Position numbers and translations under genes: made by a program
NCBI GenBank assembly: GCA_024998595.1
Contig: JACOEK010000001.1
Coordinates: 930,001 to 994,000, forward strand
Direction: 5' to 3'
Length of the DNA stretch: 64,000 nt
DNA from: Nitrospira sp.
GTDB lineage: Bacteria; Nitrospirota; Nitrospiria; Nitrospirales; Nitrospiraceae
Shown here: one piece after another, positions 27,740-36,285 of the stretch
Layout of the letters: each line of letters starts with the position of its first letter
Position numbering within the stretch: position 1 is the first letter of the stretch
The notes under the pieces: model-generated
What the model was told of the DNA's origin: nothing
Database searches by the model: none
The model's input: the letters and a program-made list of their open reading frames with translations, nothing else

Positions 27740-29308
27740 GTGTGCATGGCTTTGATGAGCGACGAGAGTCAGCATCTCGTTCTGCCGGACGACGAGCACA
27801 ATCGGAAACTGGTGAGCAATGTACATCCGTCCAAGTGGGTGAACCCTGAACCGGTTGGCCGATACAACATTGTCGTGGTGGGGGCCGGGACGGCGGGATT
27901 AGTCACGGCGGTGATTGCCGCGAGTTTGGGCGCGAAGGTGGCGCTCATTGAGCGGCACCTGATGGGTGGAGATTGCCTCAATGTCGGCTGCGTGCCATCC
28001 AAGGGATTGATCCGCGCCGCGAATATCTGGGCGCAGATGCGCGACGCATCGGTATTCGGAGCCCGCATACCGGACGGGGTGAGCTACGATTTTGGCGCGG
28101 CAATGGCCAGGATGAGGCAGCTGCGAGCCAGAATCAGCCACGTGGATTCCGCGCACCGTTACAAGGCACTGGGCGTGGATGTCTATATCGGTCGAGCCCA
28201 GTTTGTCGGCCAGGATACGGTGCGAGTGGAAAGCTCGGCAGGTAACCGGACCCTGGCCTTCGTCAAGGCGGCGGTGTGTACTGGTGCAAGGGCTACAGCG
28301 CCTTCTATCCCGGGGTTAGAGGAAGCGGGATATCTCACCAATGAAACCGTCTTTTCGCTCACGACGCTGCCGGCGCGAGTTGGCGTGATCGGGGCAGGCC
28401 CGATTGGATGCGAACTGGCACAAGCCCTGGCGCGTTTCGGCAGTCGAGTGTCTCTGATTGAGACGATGCACGGCATCCTGCCCAAGGAAGACCGGGACGC
28501 GGCGGAACTCGTTCATCAATCGATGATGCGTGACGGCGTCACCCTGCTCTGTTGCGGAAAGGATCTCAAGGTAGAACAAGGCGCCGTCGGCAAGCGGCTG
28601 GTCGTGGATTCTCATGGTCAACGTTATGATCTGACGGTCGATGAGATTCTGGTGGGCGTGGGCCGTGCGCCGAATGTGCAAGGGTTGGGATTGGAGACCG
28701 TGGGCGTCGATTACGATAACACGGGCGTGAAAGTGAACAATCGCCTTCAGACGACGAACCCGCGGATCTATGCCGCCGGGGATATCTGTTCGCGCTACAA
28801 GTTTACCCATGCCGCTGACGCGATGGCGCAGATCGTGATCCAGAATGCCTTGTTTCCGCATCCCTTCGGATTGGGATATGCGAGCGTGGATTCGCTGATC
28901 ATGCCCTGGTGCACGTTTACCTCCCCCGAAGTGGCCCATGTCGGTCTGTACGAAGCGGAGGCGGCGAAGCGGGGACTGAAGGTCGAAACCTATACCTACA
29001 AATTTGACGAAGTCGATCGTGCCATCCTCGATGGTGATGAAAGTGGCTTTGCCCGTATTCATATCCAAGAAGGTACCGATACGATTCTTGGCGCGACCAT
29101 TGTGGGGGTGCACGCCGGTGATTTGATCAGCGAGATTTCCGTGGCTATGAAGGCCGGCGCCGGCGCCAAAACGATTGCCGCGACCATCCATCCCTATCCG
29201 ACCCGCGCTGAGATCATCAAGAAGGCCGTCAATCTCTGGCGCAAAGCGCATTTCACCCCGCGGACAAAATCAATGCTGACCAGGTTGTTCGCCTGGCTGA
29301 GGCGATGA
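27740..29308 (+). CDS. FAD-dependent pyridine-nucleotide disulfide reductase (mercuric-reductase/lipoamide-dehydrogenase-like)
   Basis: A 522-residue protein; the start is GTG 27740 or ATG 27746. It has the FAD motif VVVGAGTAGLVTAVIAA, the redox-active GGDCLNVGCVPSKG, the NAD(P) motif GVIGAGPIGCELAQAL, the second FAD motif YAAGDICSRY and the dimerisation domain (AGDLISEISVAMKAGA, TIHPYPTRAEIIKKA). The C-terminal vicinal cysteines of true MerA are absent, and no mer genes are nearby, so mercury reduction is unlikely. It probably reduces a small disulfide or another acceptor linked to the neighbouring TVP38 protein. Confidence 0.9.
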   Translation: MCMALMSDESQHLVLPDDEHNRKLVSNVHPSKWVNPEPVGRYNIVVVGAGTAGLVTAVIAASLGAKVALIERHLMGGDCLNVGCVPSKGLIRAANIWAQMRDASVFGARIPDGVSYDFGAAMARMRQLRARISHVDSAHRYKALGVDVYIGRAQFVGQDTVRVESSAGNRTLAFVKAAVCTGARATAPSIPGLEEAGYLTNETVFSLTTLPARVGVIGAGPIGCELAQALARFGSRVSLIETMHGILPKEDRDAAELVHQSMMRDGVTLLCCGKDLKVEQGAVGKRLVVDSHGQRYDLTVDEILVGVGRAPNVQGLGLETVGVDYDNTGVKVNNRLQTTNPRIYAAGDICSRYKFTHAADAMAQIVIQNALFPHPFGLGYASVDSLIMPWCTFTSPEVAHVGLYEAEAAKRGLKVETYTYKFDEVDRAILDGDESGFARIHIQEGTDTILGATIVGVHAGDLISEISVAMKAGAGAKTIAATIHPYPTRAEIIKKAVNLWRKAHFTPRTKSMLTRLFAWLRR

Positions 29309-29315
29309 ACGAGTG

Positions 29316-30053
29316 ATGAGGCTCGTCGGTCTGATCCTGTGGTTTGCGGTCGTCGGCGTAGCGGTGATGGGGTTTGCGCAACCTCCCATACATCTGTCAG
29401 TGGGAACGTTTTCCGCCGCGCCGGAGGGATCAGCTTTACCGGACGGCTGGCACCTGCTGACGTTCAAGAAGATCGAGCGACATACGCAGTATCACGTCGT
29501 CAAAGACCACTCAGTAGCCGTCGTCAGGGCGGTGAGTGAGGCGAGCGCCTCAGGCCTCACGAAAGCCGTGACGATCGATCCACGAGAGTACCCGATTGTC
29601 CGCTGGCGTTGGAAGATCGAGAATATTTTGGACAAGAGCGACGTGGGCCGGAAAGATGGCGACGACTATCCGGCGAGGCTGTACATTACATTTGCCTATG
29701 AGCCGGACAAGGTGAGTCTCGGAAAGAAACTGAAATATAAGGCCGGTCGGGCGCTATTCGGCGACATTCCGATCGGCGCGCTCAATTATATCTGGGACAG
29801 CAAGAGCCCTGTGGGCACTGTGGTGGACAATGCGTTCACGAGTTTTGCCAAGATGATTATCGTGGAGAGCGGGGATCGGCGGATCGGTACCTGGGTCGAC
29901 GAGGAACGGAACGTCTATGAGGATTACCGGTCGGCATTCGGTGAGGAGCCGCCCGCGATCAACGGCATTGCGATCATGACGGATACGGATAATACAAAAG
30001 AGCGCGCCGTGGCTTACTACGGTGATATCGAGTTTGTGCAGGCCCCGAGATGA
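29316..30053 (+). CDS. Exported DUF3047 protein
   Basis: A 245-residue protein directly after the flavoprotein gene (7-base gap) with start ATG 29316 (GTG 29313 adjacent). The N-terminus MRLVGLILWFAVVGVAVMGF is a signal peptide. The core YPIVRWRWKIENILDKSDV, DDYPARLYITFAYEP and NYIWDSKSPVGTVVDNAF matches DUF3047, a beta-sandwich family often found in the periplasm. No activity is known. It closes the TVP38/flavoprotein operon, which ends at a strong hairpin at 30084-30114. Confidence 0.85.
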   Translation: MRLVGLILWFAVVGVAVMGFAQPPIHLSVGTFSAAPEGSALPDGWHLLTFKKIERHTQYHVVKDHSVAVVRAVSEASASGLTKAVTIDPREYPIVRWRWKIENILDKSDVGRKDGDDYPARLYITFAYEPDKVSLGKKLKYKAGRALFGDIPIGALNYIWDSKSPVGTVVDNAFTSFAKMIIVESGDRRIGTWVDEERNVYEDYRSAFGEEPPAINGIAIMTDTDNTKERAVAYYGDIEFVQAPR

Positions 30054-30083
30054 TGGTCGCGAGGTATGCTGGTAAAGAGGGTG

Positions 30084-30114
30084 GAGAGGCCGACTTGTGC
30101 AGAGTCGGCCTCTC
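30084..30114. terminator. Bidirectional terminator-like hairpin between convergent genes
   Basis: GAGAGGCCGACT-TGTGCAG-AGTCGGCCTCTC is a perfect 12-pair stem with a seven-base loop. It lies between the 3' ends of the DUF3047 gene and the leftward secreted-protein gene. T tracts are short on both sides. Confidence 0.7.
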
Positions 30115-30154
30115 GGACACCCGCGAGCTGAGGCGGGTTCGCAATGTCAGCGGG

Positions 30155-30568
30155 TTACTGAATTGAATTGGCGAAGCCGCCGTGAGTAATCTCAGCCCGA
30201 ATGGTGTCACCCACCTTTTTGTTGCCTCGAAGATGTTTGGTGCCCTGACCGACACGCATCTTCATTTGGCTGCCGTCGTAGTCTTCAACCGTATACGTCT
30301 CTCCCTGAATGTCTTTGACGGTCCCGCCCACTGTCTTCCATGCGATCCCGGGTTTCGAGTCATATTGCCCCGGCTTGGGGGCAGGGGATTGCTCAGGCAC
30401 AGATCCTAAAAGGGACGCCGCTGCTGCTGACGATGTGGTCGCGGCATGAGGGTGATGTTTGGCGGCCTTTTCCTTCTCTTTGGCCAATGCCGGTTCCGCC
30501 ATGAAGCTGATGGCGGCTAGGGTCGCCGCTGCGATTGCCAGAAGAGAAGTTTCAGACGTGATCCTCAT
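30155..30568 (-). CDS. Small secreted protein with C-terminal beta domain
   Basis: A 137-residue protein with GGAGG before the ATG and a signal peptide (LAIAAATLAAISFMAEPALA). A low-complexity Lys/Ala/His-rich stretch (~30-55) links to a beta-rich C-terminal domain (TVGGTVKDIQGETYTVEDYDGSQMKMRV, DTIRAEITHGG) that resembles the small OB-like domains of periplasmic proteins. It ends near the shared terminator. Function unknown. Confidence 0.7.
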   Translation of the reverse strand: MRITSETSLLAIAAATLAAISFMAEPALAKEKEKAAKHHPHAATTSSAAAASLLGSVPEQSPAPKPGQYDSKPGIAWKTVGGTVKDIQGETYTVEDYDGSQMKMRVGQGTKHLRGNKKVGDTIRAEITHGGFANSIQ

Positions 30569-30902
30569 AACAATCCTCCTTCAATGATTACGACTGCGGG
30601 TCTGAGCCTGACTCAGCAAACCTCATGCCGCTGTGGTCATGTGGAGAATCACTCGATTTCGTGTTGGTTGTGTCCGGTTCGAGTGGTTGCGTTGGGCGAG
30701 TAGAGGAGGGAAAGGCCAACATCTGTTCAATTTTGCCCAGTCTCTGCTCTCGATTTTTCGCGTCGCAGTCGTGCTCCGGAGCGAGGCGCAGAGTAGTGCA
30801 TCTGACGGCGCTCCGGGAAATCACAAACTCGTTGTCAACGAATCGGCCTCCTTGTACGTTGACATGGACGACAGGAATCTCATGGTAACCAAGGGAGGAA
30901 GT
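30569..30902. other. 334-base gap without a supported gene
   Basis: This divergent gap lies between two small secreted-protein genes. Frames on both strands are open but have no ribosome site and no recognisable protein. A TTGACA at 30859-30864 has no acceptable -10 after it. I see no repeat or clear hairpin. Confidence 0.4.
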
Positions 30903-31220
30903 ATGAAGCAGGTGATTTGGAGTGCAGCCTTGCTGTCGATGTGTGTCCCGTCGTTCGTGTTGGCCCAGGCGGAGACCCCCAAAATTGATCAACGACAGGC
31001 GAACCAGGAGCGGCGGATCGATCAAGGAATTGCCAGTGGGCAACTGAACGAACGCGAGGCCACTCGCTTGAACAATCAGCAGGAACACATCAACAAAATG
31101 GAGGACAAGGCCAAGTCCGATGGGGTGGTGACCAAGAAGGAGCGCGCCCGTCTCAAGCATGCTCAGGATCGCACCTCGCGCCACATCGCTCGCCAAAAGC
31201 ACGACCGCCAGCAGCGTTAA
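30903..31220 (+). CDS. Small exported charged helical protein
   Basis: A 105-residue protein. AAGGGAGG lies just before ATG 30903, and the product starts with a signal peptide (VIWSAALLSMCVPSFVLA) cleaved before QAETPK. The mature 84 residues are charged and helical (QANQERRIDQGIASGQLNER, LNNQQEHINKMEDKAKSDG, KKERARLKHAQDRTSRHI), with two repeated segments of the pattern Ile-x-x-Gly-x-x-x-Gly. The frame extends upstream to 30633, but only this start has a ribosome site. It resembles small periplasmic proteins seen in many environmental bacteria. Function unknown. Confidence 0.75.
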   Translation: MKQVIWSAALLSMCVPSFVLAQAETPKIDQRQANQERRIDQGIASGQLNEREATRLNNQQEHINKMEDKAKSDGVVTKKERARLKHAQDRTSRHIARQKHDRQQR

Positions 31221-31315
31221 TTTCTCAATCCGGTACCGAGTTCGGCGGTCGAGCGAACTGGTCGGTCCGGGTGGTTTGATCGGTATCCGCGCTCGTGCTT
31301 TTTGTCGAGTGTCTT

Positions 31316-31350
31316 CCATGCCGTCCCCAGGTTAACTGGGGACGGCATGG
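31316..31350. terminator. Perfect 15-pair hairpin after the small exported gene
   Basis: CCATGCCGTCCCCAG and CTGGGGACGGCATGG pair perfectly around the loop GTTAA. It lies 96 bases after the small exported gene and 106 bases before the A-adding-type gene. There is no T tract, so it may stop transcription only weakly or stabilise the mRNA end. Confidence 0.5.
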
Positions 31351-31443
31351 TCGTGTCTCACCCCAGGCATCGCTGCGGCAAAACCGCGGTACCGGATGCC
31401 TGAACTTCTCAGCTCACACCTGAATCGATTCGTTCGATCCTGC

Positions 31444-31449
31444 TAGAAT
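31444..31449 (+). promoter_or_regulatory. -10 hexamer six bases before the A-adding-type gene
   Basis: TAGAAT, a good -10, is followed by GCCGGC and then ATG 31456. CTGAAT 18 bases upstream is a weak -35. Initiation would fall on the start codon; no Shine-Dalgarno is present. This suggests a leaderless mRNA. Confidence 0.45.
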
Positions 31450-31455
31450 GCCGGC

Positions 31456-34116
31456 ATGGATCTCATCACCACTCATCTGAATGCAGACTTCGATGGATTG
31501 GCCTCCATGGTGGCGGCCCGGAAACTCTATCCCGATGCCGTGCTGGTGTTTCCCGGCGGTGCGCAGGAGTCCGTACGCAACTTTCTGGCTGAACACGACA
31601 TGGGCATCTCCCGCCTCAAGGATGTGGCGCTGGAGCATGTGCGCCGATTGATTCTGGTCGATGTTCAAGAACCGGAGCGGATCGGTCCGTTGAAGGTACT
31701 GAGCGAGCGTAAGGATCTGGACGTCCATGTGTACGACCATCATGGAGCCGGCGCAGGACCAGAGACGTCGGTCTGGCCGTCGGTCTCGGAGCGGCATATT
31801 GAACCGGTGGGCGCCACCGCGACCTTGTTGATCGAGCGACTGAAAGCGCAGCACGTAGCACTCACGGCCGCTGAAGCCACGGTGTTGGCGATGGGTCTGT
31901 ACGAGGAAACAGGCTCGCTGGCGTACCCCTCGACCACTCCACGCGATCTGGAGGCCGCGGCATTTGTCCTGCGCGCGGGCGCCGATTTGAACCGCATCGC
32001 GGAGACGCTGCAACACCCGCTCGACCCGGATCTCATCGCGCTGCTGAACGATCTGCTGCAATCGGGCGAGATCTACTATTTGGAAGGCCGAAAAATTCTT
32101 GTCGCCTCCAGTGCGTACGATCGCTATGCGGGCGACCTGGCTGAGGCCGTTCAGCGGCTCGCAGAACTGCAGGGATTTGATGCGGTGATCGTGGCAATTG
32201 CGATGGAGGAAAAAGTTGAGATTATTGGGCGGAGTCGCAGGCCGGAGATCGACGTGGCATGGATCGCGCGCGAGTTTGGTGGTGGCGGACATGCCGTGGC
32301 AGCCGCCGCCAGCGTGAAAGGCCGCACGCTGGTGGAAGTGCAGGAGCAACTGACGCGGCTACTGACCGAGCGATATCGCCCCACGTTGCTGGCCAGGGAT
32401 GTGATGACCACACCCGTCAAATCGATTGTCGCAGATGCGATGGTAAGTGAGGCGGAACGATCCATGACCACCTTTGGTGTCAACGTGCTGCCGGTGGTTG
32501 ATGCGAAGGACCGGTACGTCGGCATGATTTCACGGGAGATTGTCCAGAAAGCCCTGTTTCACCGGTTGGGAGAGCAGCGCGTGGGGGATTTGGCCACCAG
32601 CGGACAATACAACGCGTTGCCTGACACGCCGTTCCATGACATCGAGATGCGGATGATCGAATTGAACCAACGGTTTGTGCCGGTGTTGTCCGACGGCAAA
32701 ACCGTCGGCGTGATCACCAGAACCGATCTGCTCCGCAGTTTACATGACGATGTGCTCGCGTCTGCCCGCGGTAAACCGAAGTCGTTGATGGGGCTGGAGT
32801 CGCCGGGCGGAGTTCGGCGGCGGGATTTGAAAGGGCTGCTGCGAGATCGGTTGCCCCCCCACGTGTACGACCTGCTGCGGGCGGCAGGGGAATTGGGTGA
32901 ACGGCTGGGTTTCTCACTCTATGTCGTCGGAGGATTTGTTCGCGACCTGTTACTCGGCCTCGATAACCTCGATGTCGATTTTGTGGTCGAGGGGGATGGA
33001 ATCGCATTTGCGCGCGCGCTCGCGAAGGAGCGTGCCGGCCGCGTCACAGTGCACGAGCGGTTTGGAACAGCCGTGGTCTTGTTGCCGGACGGGTTTAAGG
33101 TGGATGTCGCGACGGCCCGTACCGAGTATTACGAGTATCCGACGGCCTTGCCGACGGTGGAACAAAGTTCAATCAAGAAGGACCTCTACCGGCGGGACTT
33201 CACCATCAATACGCTGGCGGTGGCGCTTAGGCCTCGAACCTTCGGCCAGCTCATCGATTTTTATGGTGGTCAACGTGATCTGAAAGAGCGTCTGATCCGC
33301 GTGCTCCACAGTCTGAGTTTTGTCGAAGATCCGACGCGGGTCTTTCGCGCCATCCGGTTCGAATTGCGATTCGACTTTCACTTGAGCAAGGACACGCTGG
33401 CCTTGATTAAAGGCGCGGTGAAGATGGAATTGTTCCATCGACTCTCCGGCCAGCGCCTTTTGGATGAGCTGCGATTGCTGTTTTCCGAACGGACTCCCAG
33501 GCACGCCGTCCGCCGTTTGGCCGACCTCGATCTGTTGCGGTTTATTCACTCGACGTTGACGTGGTCTGCGCGATTGGATCGGCGGCTGATCGAACTGGAA
33601 GCGGCGTTGGATTGGTATCGGCTTTCCTGTCTTGAGCGAACCATTAACGGATGGGTGGTCTATGCCATGGCACTCGCGGAGGTCATGCCGGATCAGGCCG
33701 TGCGTGACATGCTCAAGCGTTTCCCCTTTACCGAAGCGGAACGGACCGCGGTGACCCAGGCGCGATTCCTCACCCAACCGGTGTGTCGGACCTTGGCCAA
33801 GCGCGCGCCTCTCCGACCATCAGAAACAGTCGCGATCTTGGGGGGCTTGTCGGAGGAGTGCTTGGTATTCCTTCTGGCGAAAAATCCCTCAGAAACCGCA
33901 AAGCGGCACCTGTCCCAGTACCTCACCAGGTATCGTAACGTGAAACCGATGCTGACAGGGAAAGCGCTGAAGGCCTTGGGTTTGAGCCCAGGTCCGCTGT
34001 ACCGCACCATTCTGGAGCGATTGACCCAGGCACGATTGGATGGTGAAGTGAAGAGCGAGGCGGAGGAACGAGCACTGGTGAAGGAATGTACCGATCGCGT
34101 TCGCTCACCCTCGTAG
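31456..34116 (+). CDS. tRNA nucleotidyltransferase, probably A-adding type, with DHH and CBS domains
   Basis: An 886-residue protein with four parts. A DHH phosphoesterase-like domain comes first (HLNADFDGLASMV, VYDHHGAG) and a DHHA1 part has EFGGGGHAVAAAASVKG near 275. Two CBS domains follow (~315-435: DVMTTPVKSIVADAMVSEAE). From ~470 a class II poly(A) polymerase/tRNA nucleotidyltransferase domain has LYVVGGFVRDLLLGLDNLD near 489, with catalytic Asp in LDVDFVVEGD, and KKDLYRRDFTINTLAV. This fusion is the layout of the A-adding enzyme of Aquifex, where CC- and A-addition to tRNA 3' ends are split. By analogy a separate CC-adding enzyme should be encoded elsewhere. Confidence 0.85.
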   Translation: MDLITTHLNADFDGLASMVAARKLYPDAVLVFPGGAQESVRNFLAEHDMGISRLKDVALEHVRRLILVDVQEPERIGPLKVLSERKDLDVHVYDHHGAGAGPETSVWPSVSERHIEPVGATATLLIERLKAQHVALTAAEATVLAMGLYEETGSLAYPSTTPRDLEAAAFVLRAGADLNRIAETLQHPLDPDLIALLNDLLQSGEIYYLEGRKILVASSAYDRYAGDLAEAVQRLAELQGFDAVIVAIAMEEKVEIIGRSRRPEIDVAWIAREFGGGGHAVAAAASVKGRTLVEVQEQLTRLLTERYRPTLLARDVMTTPVKSIVADAMVSEAERSMTTFGVNVLPVVDAKDRYVGMISREIVQKALFHRLGEQRVGDLATSGQYNALPDTPFHDIEMRMIELNQRFVPVLSDGKTVGVITRTDLLRSLHDDVLASARGKPKSLMGLESPGGVRRRDLKGLLRDRLPPHVYDLLRAAGELGERLGFSLYVVGGFVRDLLLGLDNLDVDFVVEGDGIAFARALAKERAGRVTVHERFGTAVVLLPDGFKVDVATARTEYYEYPTALPTVEQSSIKKDLYRRDFTINTLAVALRPRTFGQLIDFYGGQRDLKERLIRVLHSLSFVEDPTRVFRAIRFELRFDFHLSKDTLALIKGAVKMELFHRLSGQRLLDELRLLFSERTPRHAVRRLADLDLLRFIHSTLTWSARLDRRLIELEAALDWYRLSCLERTINGWVVYAMALAEVMPDQAVRDMLKRFPFTEAERTAVTQARFLTQPVCRTLAKRAPLRPSETVAILGGLSEECLVFLLAKNPSETAKRHLSQYLTRYRNVKPMLTGKALKALGLSPGPLYRTILERLTQARLDGEVKSEAEERALVKECTDRVRSPS

Positions 34117-34218
34117 CCGTTGTGCGCGACGTGGTGACGCCACGCAGTGGCGGATAGCCACAGTGTGAGGATGGGGGCGATGCGGGCACCCCTGGGCGAC
34201 CGGATTGCAGCGAGGGGA

Positions 34219-34419
34219 TTAAGCCAGGGGCTCAACCGGCTCGAGTTCGTCGTGAGTATCGACGGCACGAGCCTCTTTCCCCATCGCGGCGAGAAGGCCG
34301 TCGTAGACGATGCGAGCCGCGTCAGACCATTTGGGATTGAATGGGCGACCAGCGAAAGCGGCCTCAGCCGCCTTTTTCTCATCGTGGGTAATTTGTCGAG
34401 GAGTCAGTGTGGTGTCCAT
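34219..34419 (-). CDS. Small 66-residue protein with a strong, probably leaderless promoter
   Basis: ATG 34419 starts a 66-residue protein (MDTTLTPRQITHDEKKAAEA..., FNPKWSDAARIVYDGLLAAM). It is soluble, helical and acidic at its end. A near-consensus promoter (TTGACA-16-TATTAT) ends seven bases before the ATG, so transcription should begin at or next to the start codon. An upstream frame extension to 34557 would run through this promoter and is rejected. It lies downstream of pxpC on the same strand. Function unknown. Confidence 0.6.
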   Translation of the reverse strand: MDTTLTPRQITHDEKKAAEAAFAGRPFNPKWSDAARIVYDGLLAAMGKEARAVDTHDELEPVEPLA

Positions 34420-34426
34420 ACGAATA

Positions 34427-34454
34427 ATAATAGATCGCTTCAGGGCAATGTCAA
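34427..34454 (-). promoter_or_regulatory. Near-consensus sigma-70 promoter of the 66-residue gene
   Basis: On the minus strand TTGACA (34454-34449) and TATTAT (34432-34427) are 16 bases apart. Only seven bases separate the -10 from the ATG at 34419. This is the best sigma-70-type match in the window that sits directly on a start codon. Confidence 0.65.
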
Positions 34455-34553
34455 GGACTGAGCGCGTTGAAGAGACCCTCTCGTTCGATGGGGACCGCGC
34501 ACGAATAATTCGCAACGGTCTGCGCAGGAAGACTTTGCGGCTGAAATCGTTTC

Positions 34554-35519
34554 TCATGAACCGCGCGGGGGAAGCAGTCGATCAAGTTCGGCACGATTCG
34601 ACCGAAGGAGCTCAGATGCCTTCTGTGCGCTAACCATTCGAAACGAGAGGCTGTCGCCGGGGGCCAATTGCGCGGCCAGAGAACGGTCCGCGCTGATCAT
34701 CGTGGCGAGCTTGGCGTACCCGCCCGTCGGTTGACAATCTGCCATCAGCAAAATCGGTTGACGATTCGACGGGACTTGAAGACTCCCGGCACACACGGCT
34801 TCGGAGACGATGTCGGCCGAGGCTCGATGCGGTAGCTCCGCACCCTCCAGGCGATACCCCATCCGGTCGGACTCCGTCGTCACCCGATACGGACTGACGG
34901 TCAGCTGTCGAATGGCTTCGTCCGTAAAATAAGCGGTTTGCGAGCCCAGCATGACTCGCACCACGGGTGATGTGACATACCGGGGGCGAGACGGTTCCGG
35001 TAGCGAGCGGCCTATGGAGCGAGCGGCCGTGCGTATGACAGGTCCCACGCTGAATTGATCCCATTTCTTCACCGCTCGGCCAGACAGTCCGCCTAATCCA
35101 CTGCGCACATGGGTCGAGAGGCTTCCAAGTATCATCGGGCCGGTGATGCCGCCTCCTACCGTGAGGTACGCGCGGGCGCCCTGCCGTCGCATCCCGAACT
35201 GCAACCGGCTTCCAGCCTGCATGCCGACCACGGTCCACATGGGAATGGCAAGGCCGTTGCTGGTTGGGGAGAGGTCGGCGCCGGTAATGGCAATAGGGAG
35301 CGCTTGCTCGAACAACAGTTCAGGCCCTTGAAGTGTGATCTCCAATCCTGCGGCCCCATCCGGGTTGCCGAGCAGGCGATTGCCGACCGTGAGCGCCCAA
35401 GCGTCCATCGCTCCACTCACCGACACGCCGAATCGCTGATAGCCACACCGGCCGAGATCCTGCACGGTTGTGAAGAGGCCGGGATGCAATACATGTATAG
35501 TCGATGGCTTAGTTGGCAT
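34554..35519 (-). CDS. pxpC: 5-Oxoprolinase subunit C (biotin-dependent carboxylase-like)
   Basis: A 321-residue protein matching PxpC/KipA: HVLHPGLFTTVQDLGRCGYQRFGVSVSGAMD at the N-terminus, LGNPDGAAGLEITLQGPEL, AYLTVGGGI and the late PILLMADCQPTGGYAKLATMI. With PxpA and PxpB it forms the ATP-dependent prokaryotic 5-oxoprolinase, which converts 5-oxoproline to glutamate. Its start overlaps pxpA by 11 bases. It is the last gene of the MFS-pxpB-pxpA-pxpC series. Confidence 0.93.
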   Translation of the reverse strand: MPTKPSTIHVLHPGLFTTVQDLGRCGYQRFGVSVSGAMDAWALTVGNRLLGNPDGAAGLEITLQGPELLFEQALPIAITGADLSPTSNGLAIPMWTVVGMQAGSRLQFGMRRQGARAYLTVGGGITGPMILGSLSTHVRSGLGGLSGRAVKKWDQFSVGPVIRTAARSIGRSLPEPSRPRYVTSPVVRVMLGSQTAYFTDEAIRQLTVSPYRVTTESDRMGYRLEGAELPHRASADIVSEAVCAGSLQVPSNRQPILLMADCQPTGGYAKLATMISADRSLAAQLAPGDSLSFRMVSAQKASELLRSNRAELDRLLPPRGS

Positions 35520-36285
35520 GATCGATCCGGCTCACGGAAATTCCGCCATCGTCCAACATCATTCGTAACGCATGGGCCAGCCGGACGGCGCCCGGCGTAT
35601 CGCCGTGCAGACAAAGCGTATCGATGTGGAGATGGAGCAATGACCCATCGACAGCAGCAATGGTGCCTTCATGTACGAGTGAGTGCGCTCGGGCGACAAC
35701 GGTCGATTCGTCATGGATGAGCGCATGAGCCTCCGTCCGGGGTACTAACCGACCGTCAGCCTGGTAGGCGCGATCGGCAAATCCTTCTGCGGCCACCACC
35801 AGCCCATGCGCCGCTCCGGCGGCGAGTAGTTCCGAGCCCGCTAATCCAATGAGGATCAATCGCTGATCAATCTGGGCGATACCCGCCGCGACTGCATCCG
35901 CAAGGTCCGGGTCGCGTGCCGCCATATTGTATAGGGCTCCATGCGGTTTCACGTGGGAAAGTCGGATACCTTCCGCCTGACCGATGGCCATCAATTCACT
36001 CACCTGCGAGAGGATGAGGTCCAACACCAACGCTTGCGTCAGCGGTAGTTCGCGACGCCCGCAGGATTCCCGATCGGGCAACCCGGGATGGGCGCCGATT
36101 GCCAGGTCATACTGTCGTGCCAACTGCAGGGTGCTGCGCATCAGTGTCGCATCGCCCGCATGTGCCCCGCAGGCGATGTTTACCGATGTCACATACGACA
36201 TGAGACGAGCCTCCGCATCCCGTTGCTCAGGCGTTGCCGCTTCACCGAGGTCACAATTCAGATCGATGCTGCGGGTGCGAGTCAT
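35509..36285 (-). CDS. pxpA: 5-Oxoprolinase subunit A
   Basis: A 258-residue protein of the LamB/YcsF family. I place the start at ATG 36285, overlapping the pxpB stop (ATGA); the product then begins SIDLNCDLGEA, as is usual. Other family blocks are VNIACGAHAGDATLMR, AIGAHPGLPDRESCGRR, SHVKPHGALYNMAARDP, EGFADRAYQADGRLVPR and LCLHGDTPGAV. It provides the phosphorylated 5-oxoproline hydrolysis site of the PxpABC complex. A longer open frame upstream overlaps pxpB and is not used. Confidence 0.95.
   Translation of the reverse strand: MTRTRSIDLNCDLGEAATPEQRDAEARLMSYVTSVNIACGAHAGDATLMRSTLQLARQYDLAIGAHPGLPDRESCGRRELPLTQALVLDLILSQVSELMAIGQAEGIRLSHVKPHGALYNMAARDPDLADAVAAGIAQIDQRLILIGLAGSELLAAGAAHGLVVAAEGFADRAYQADGRLVPRTEAHALIHDESTVVARAHSLVHEGTIAAVDGSLLHLHIDTLCLHGDTPGAVRLAHALRMMLDDGGISVSRIDHAN

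Noticed and set aside
28316-29251. A 311-residue minus-strand frame inside the flavoprotein gene
   Set aside because: The plus strand encodes a full, motif-complete disulfide reductase; the antisense frame is a GC-rich shadow.
27740-29308. Mercury-resistance gene merA
   Set aside because: The active-site CVNVGC-type motif is present but the C-terminal vicinal cysteines and all other mer genes are missing.
30859-30864. Perfect TTGACA before the small exported gene at 30903
   Set aside because: The expected -10 position reads ATGGTA/TGGTAA, too far from consensus.
30588-31319. A 243-residue minus-strand frame antisense to the small exported gene
   Set aside because: The plus-strand gene at 30903 has a perfect ribosome site and signal peptide; the antisense product has no recognisable feature.
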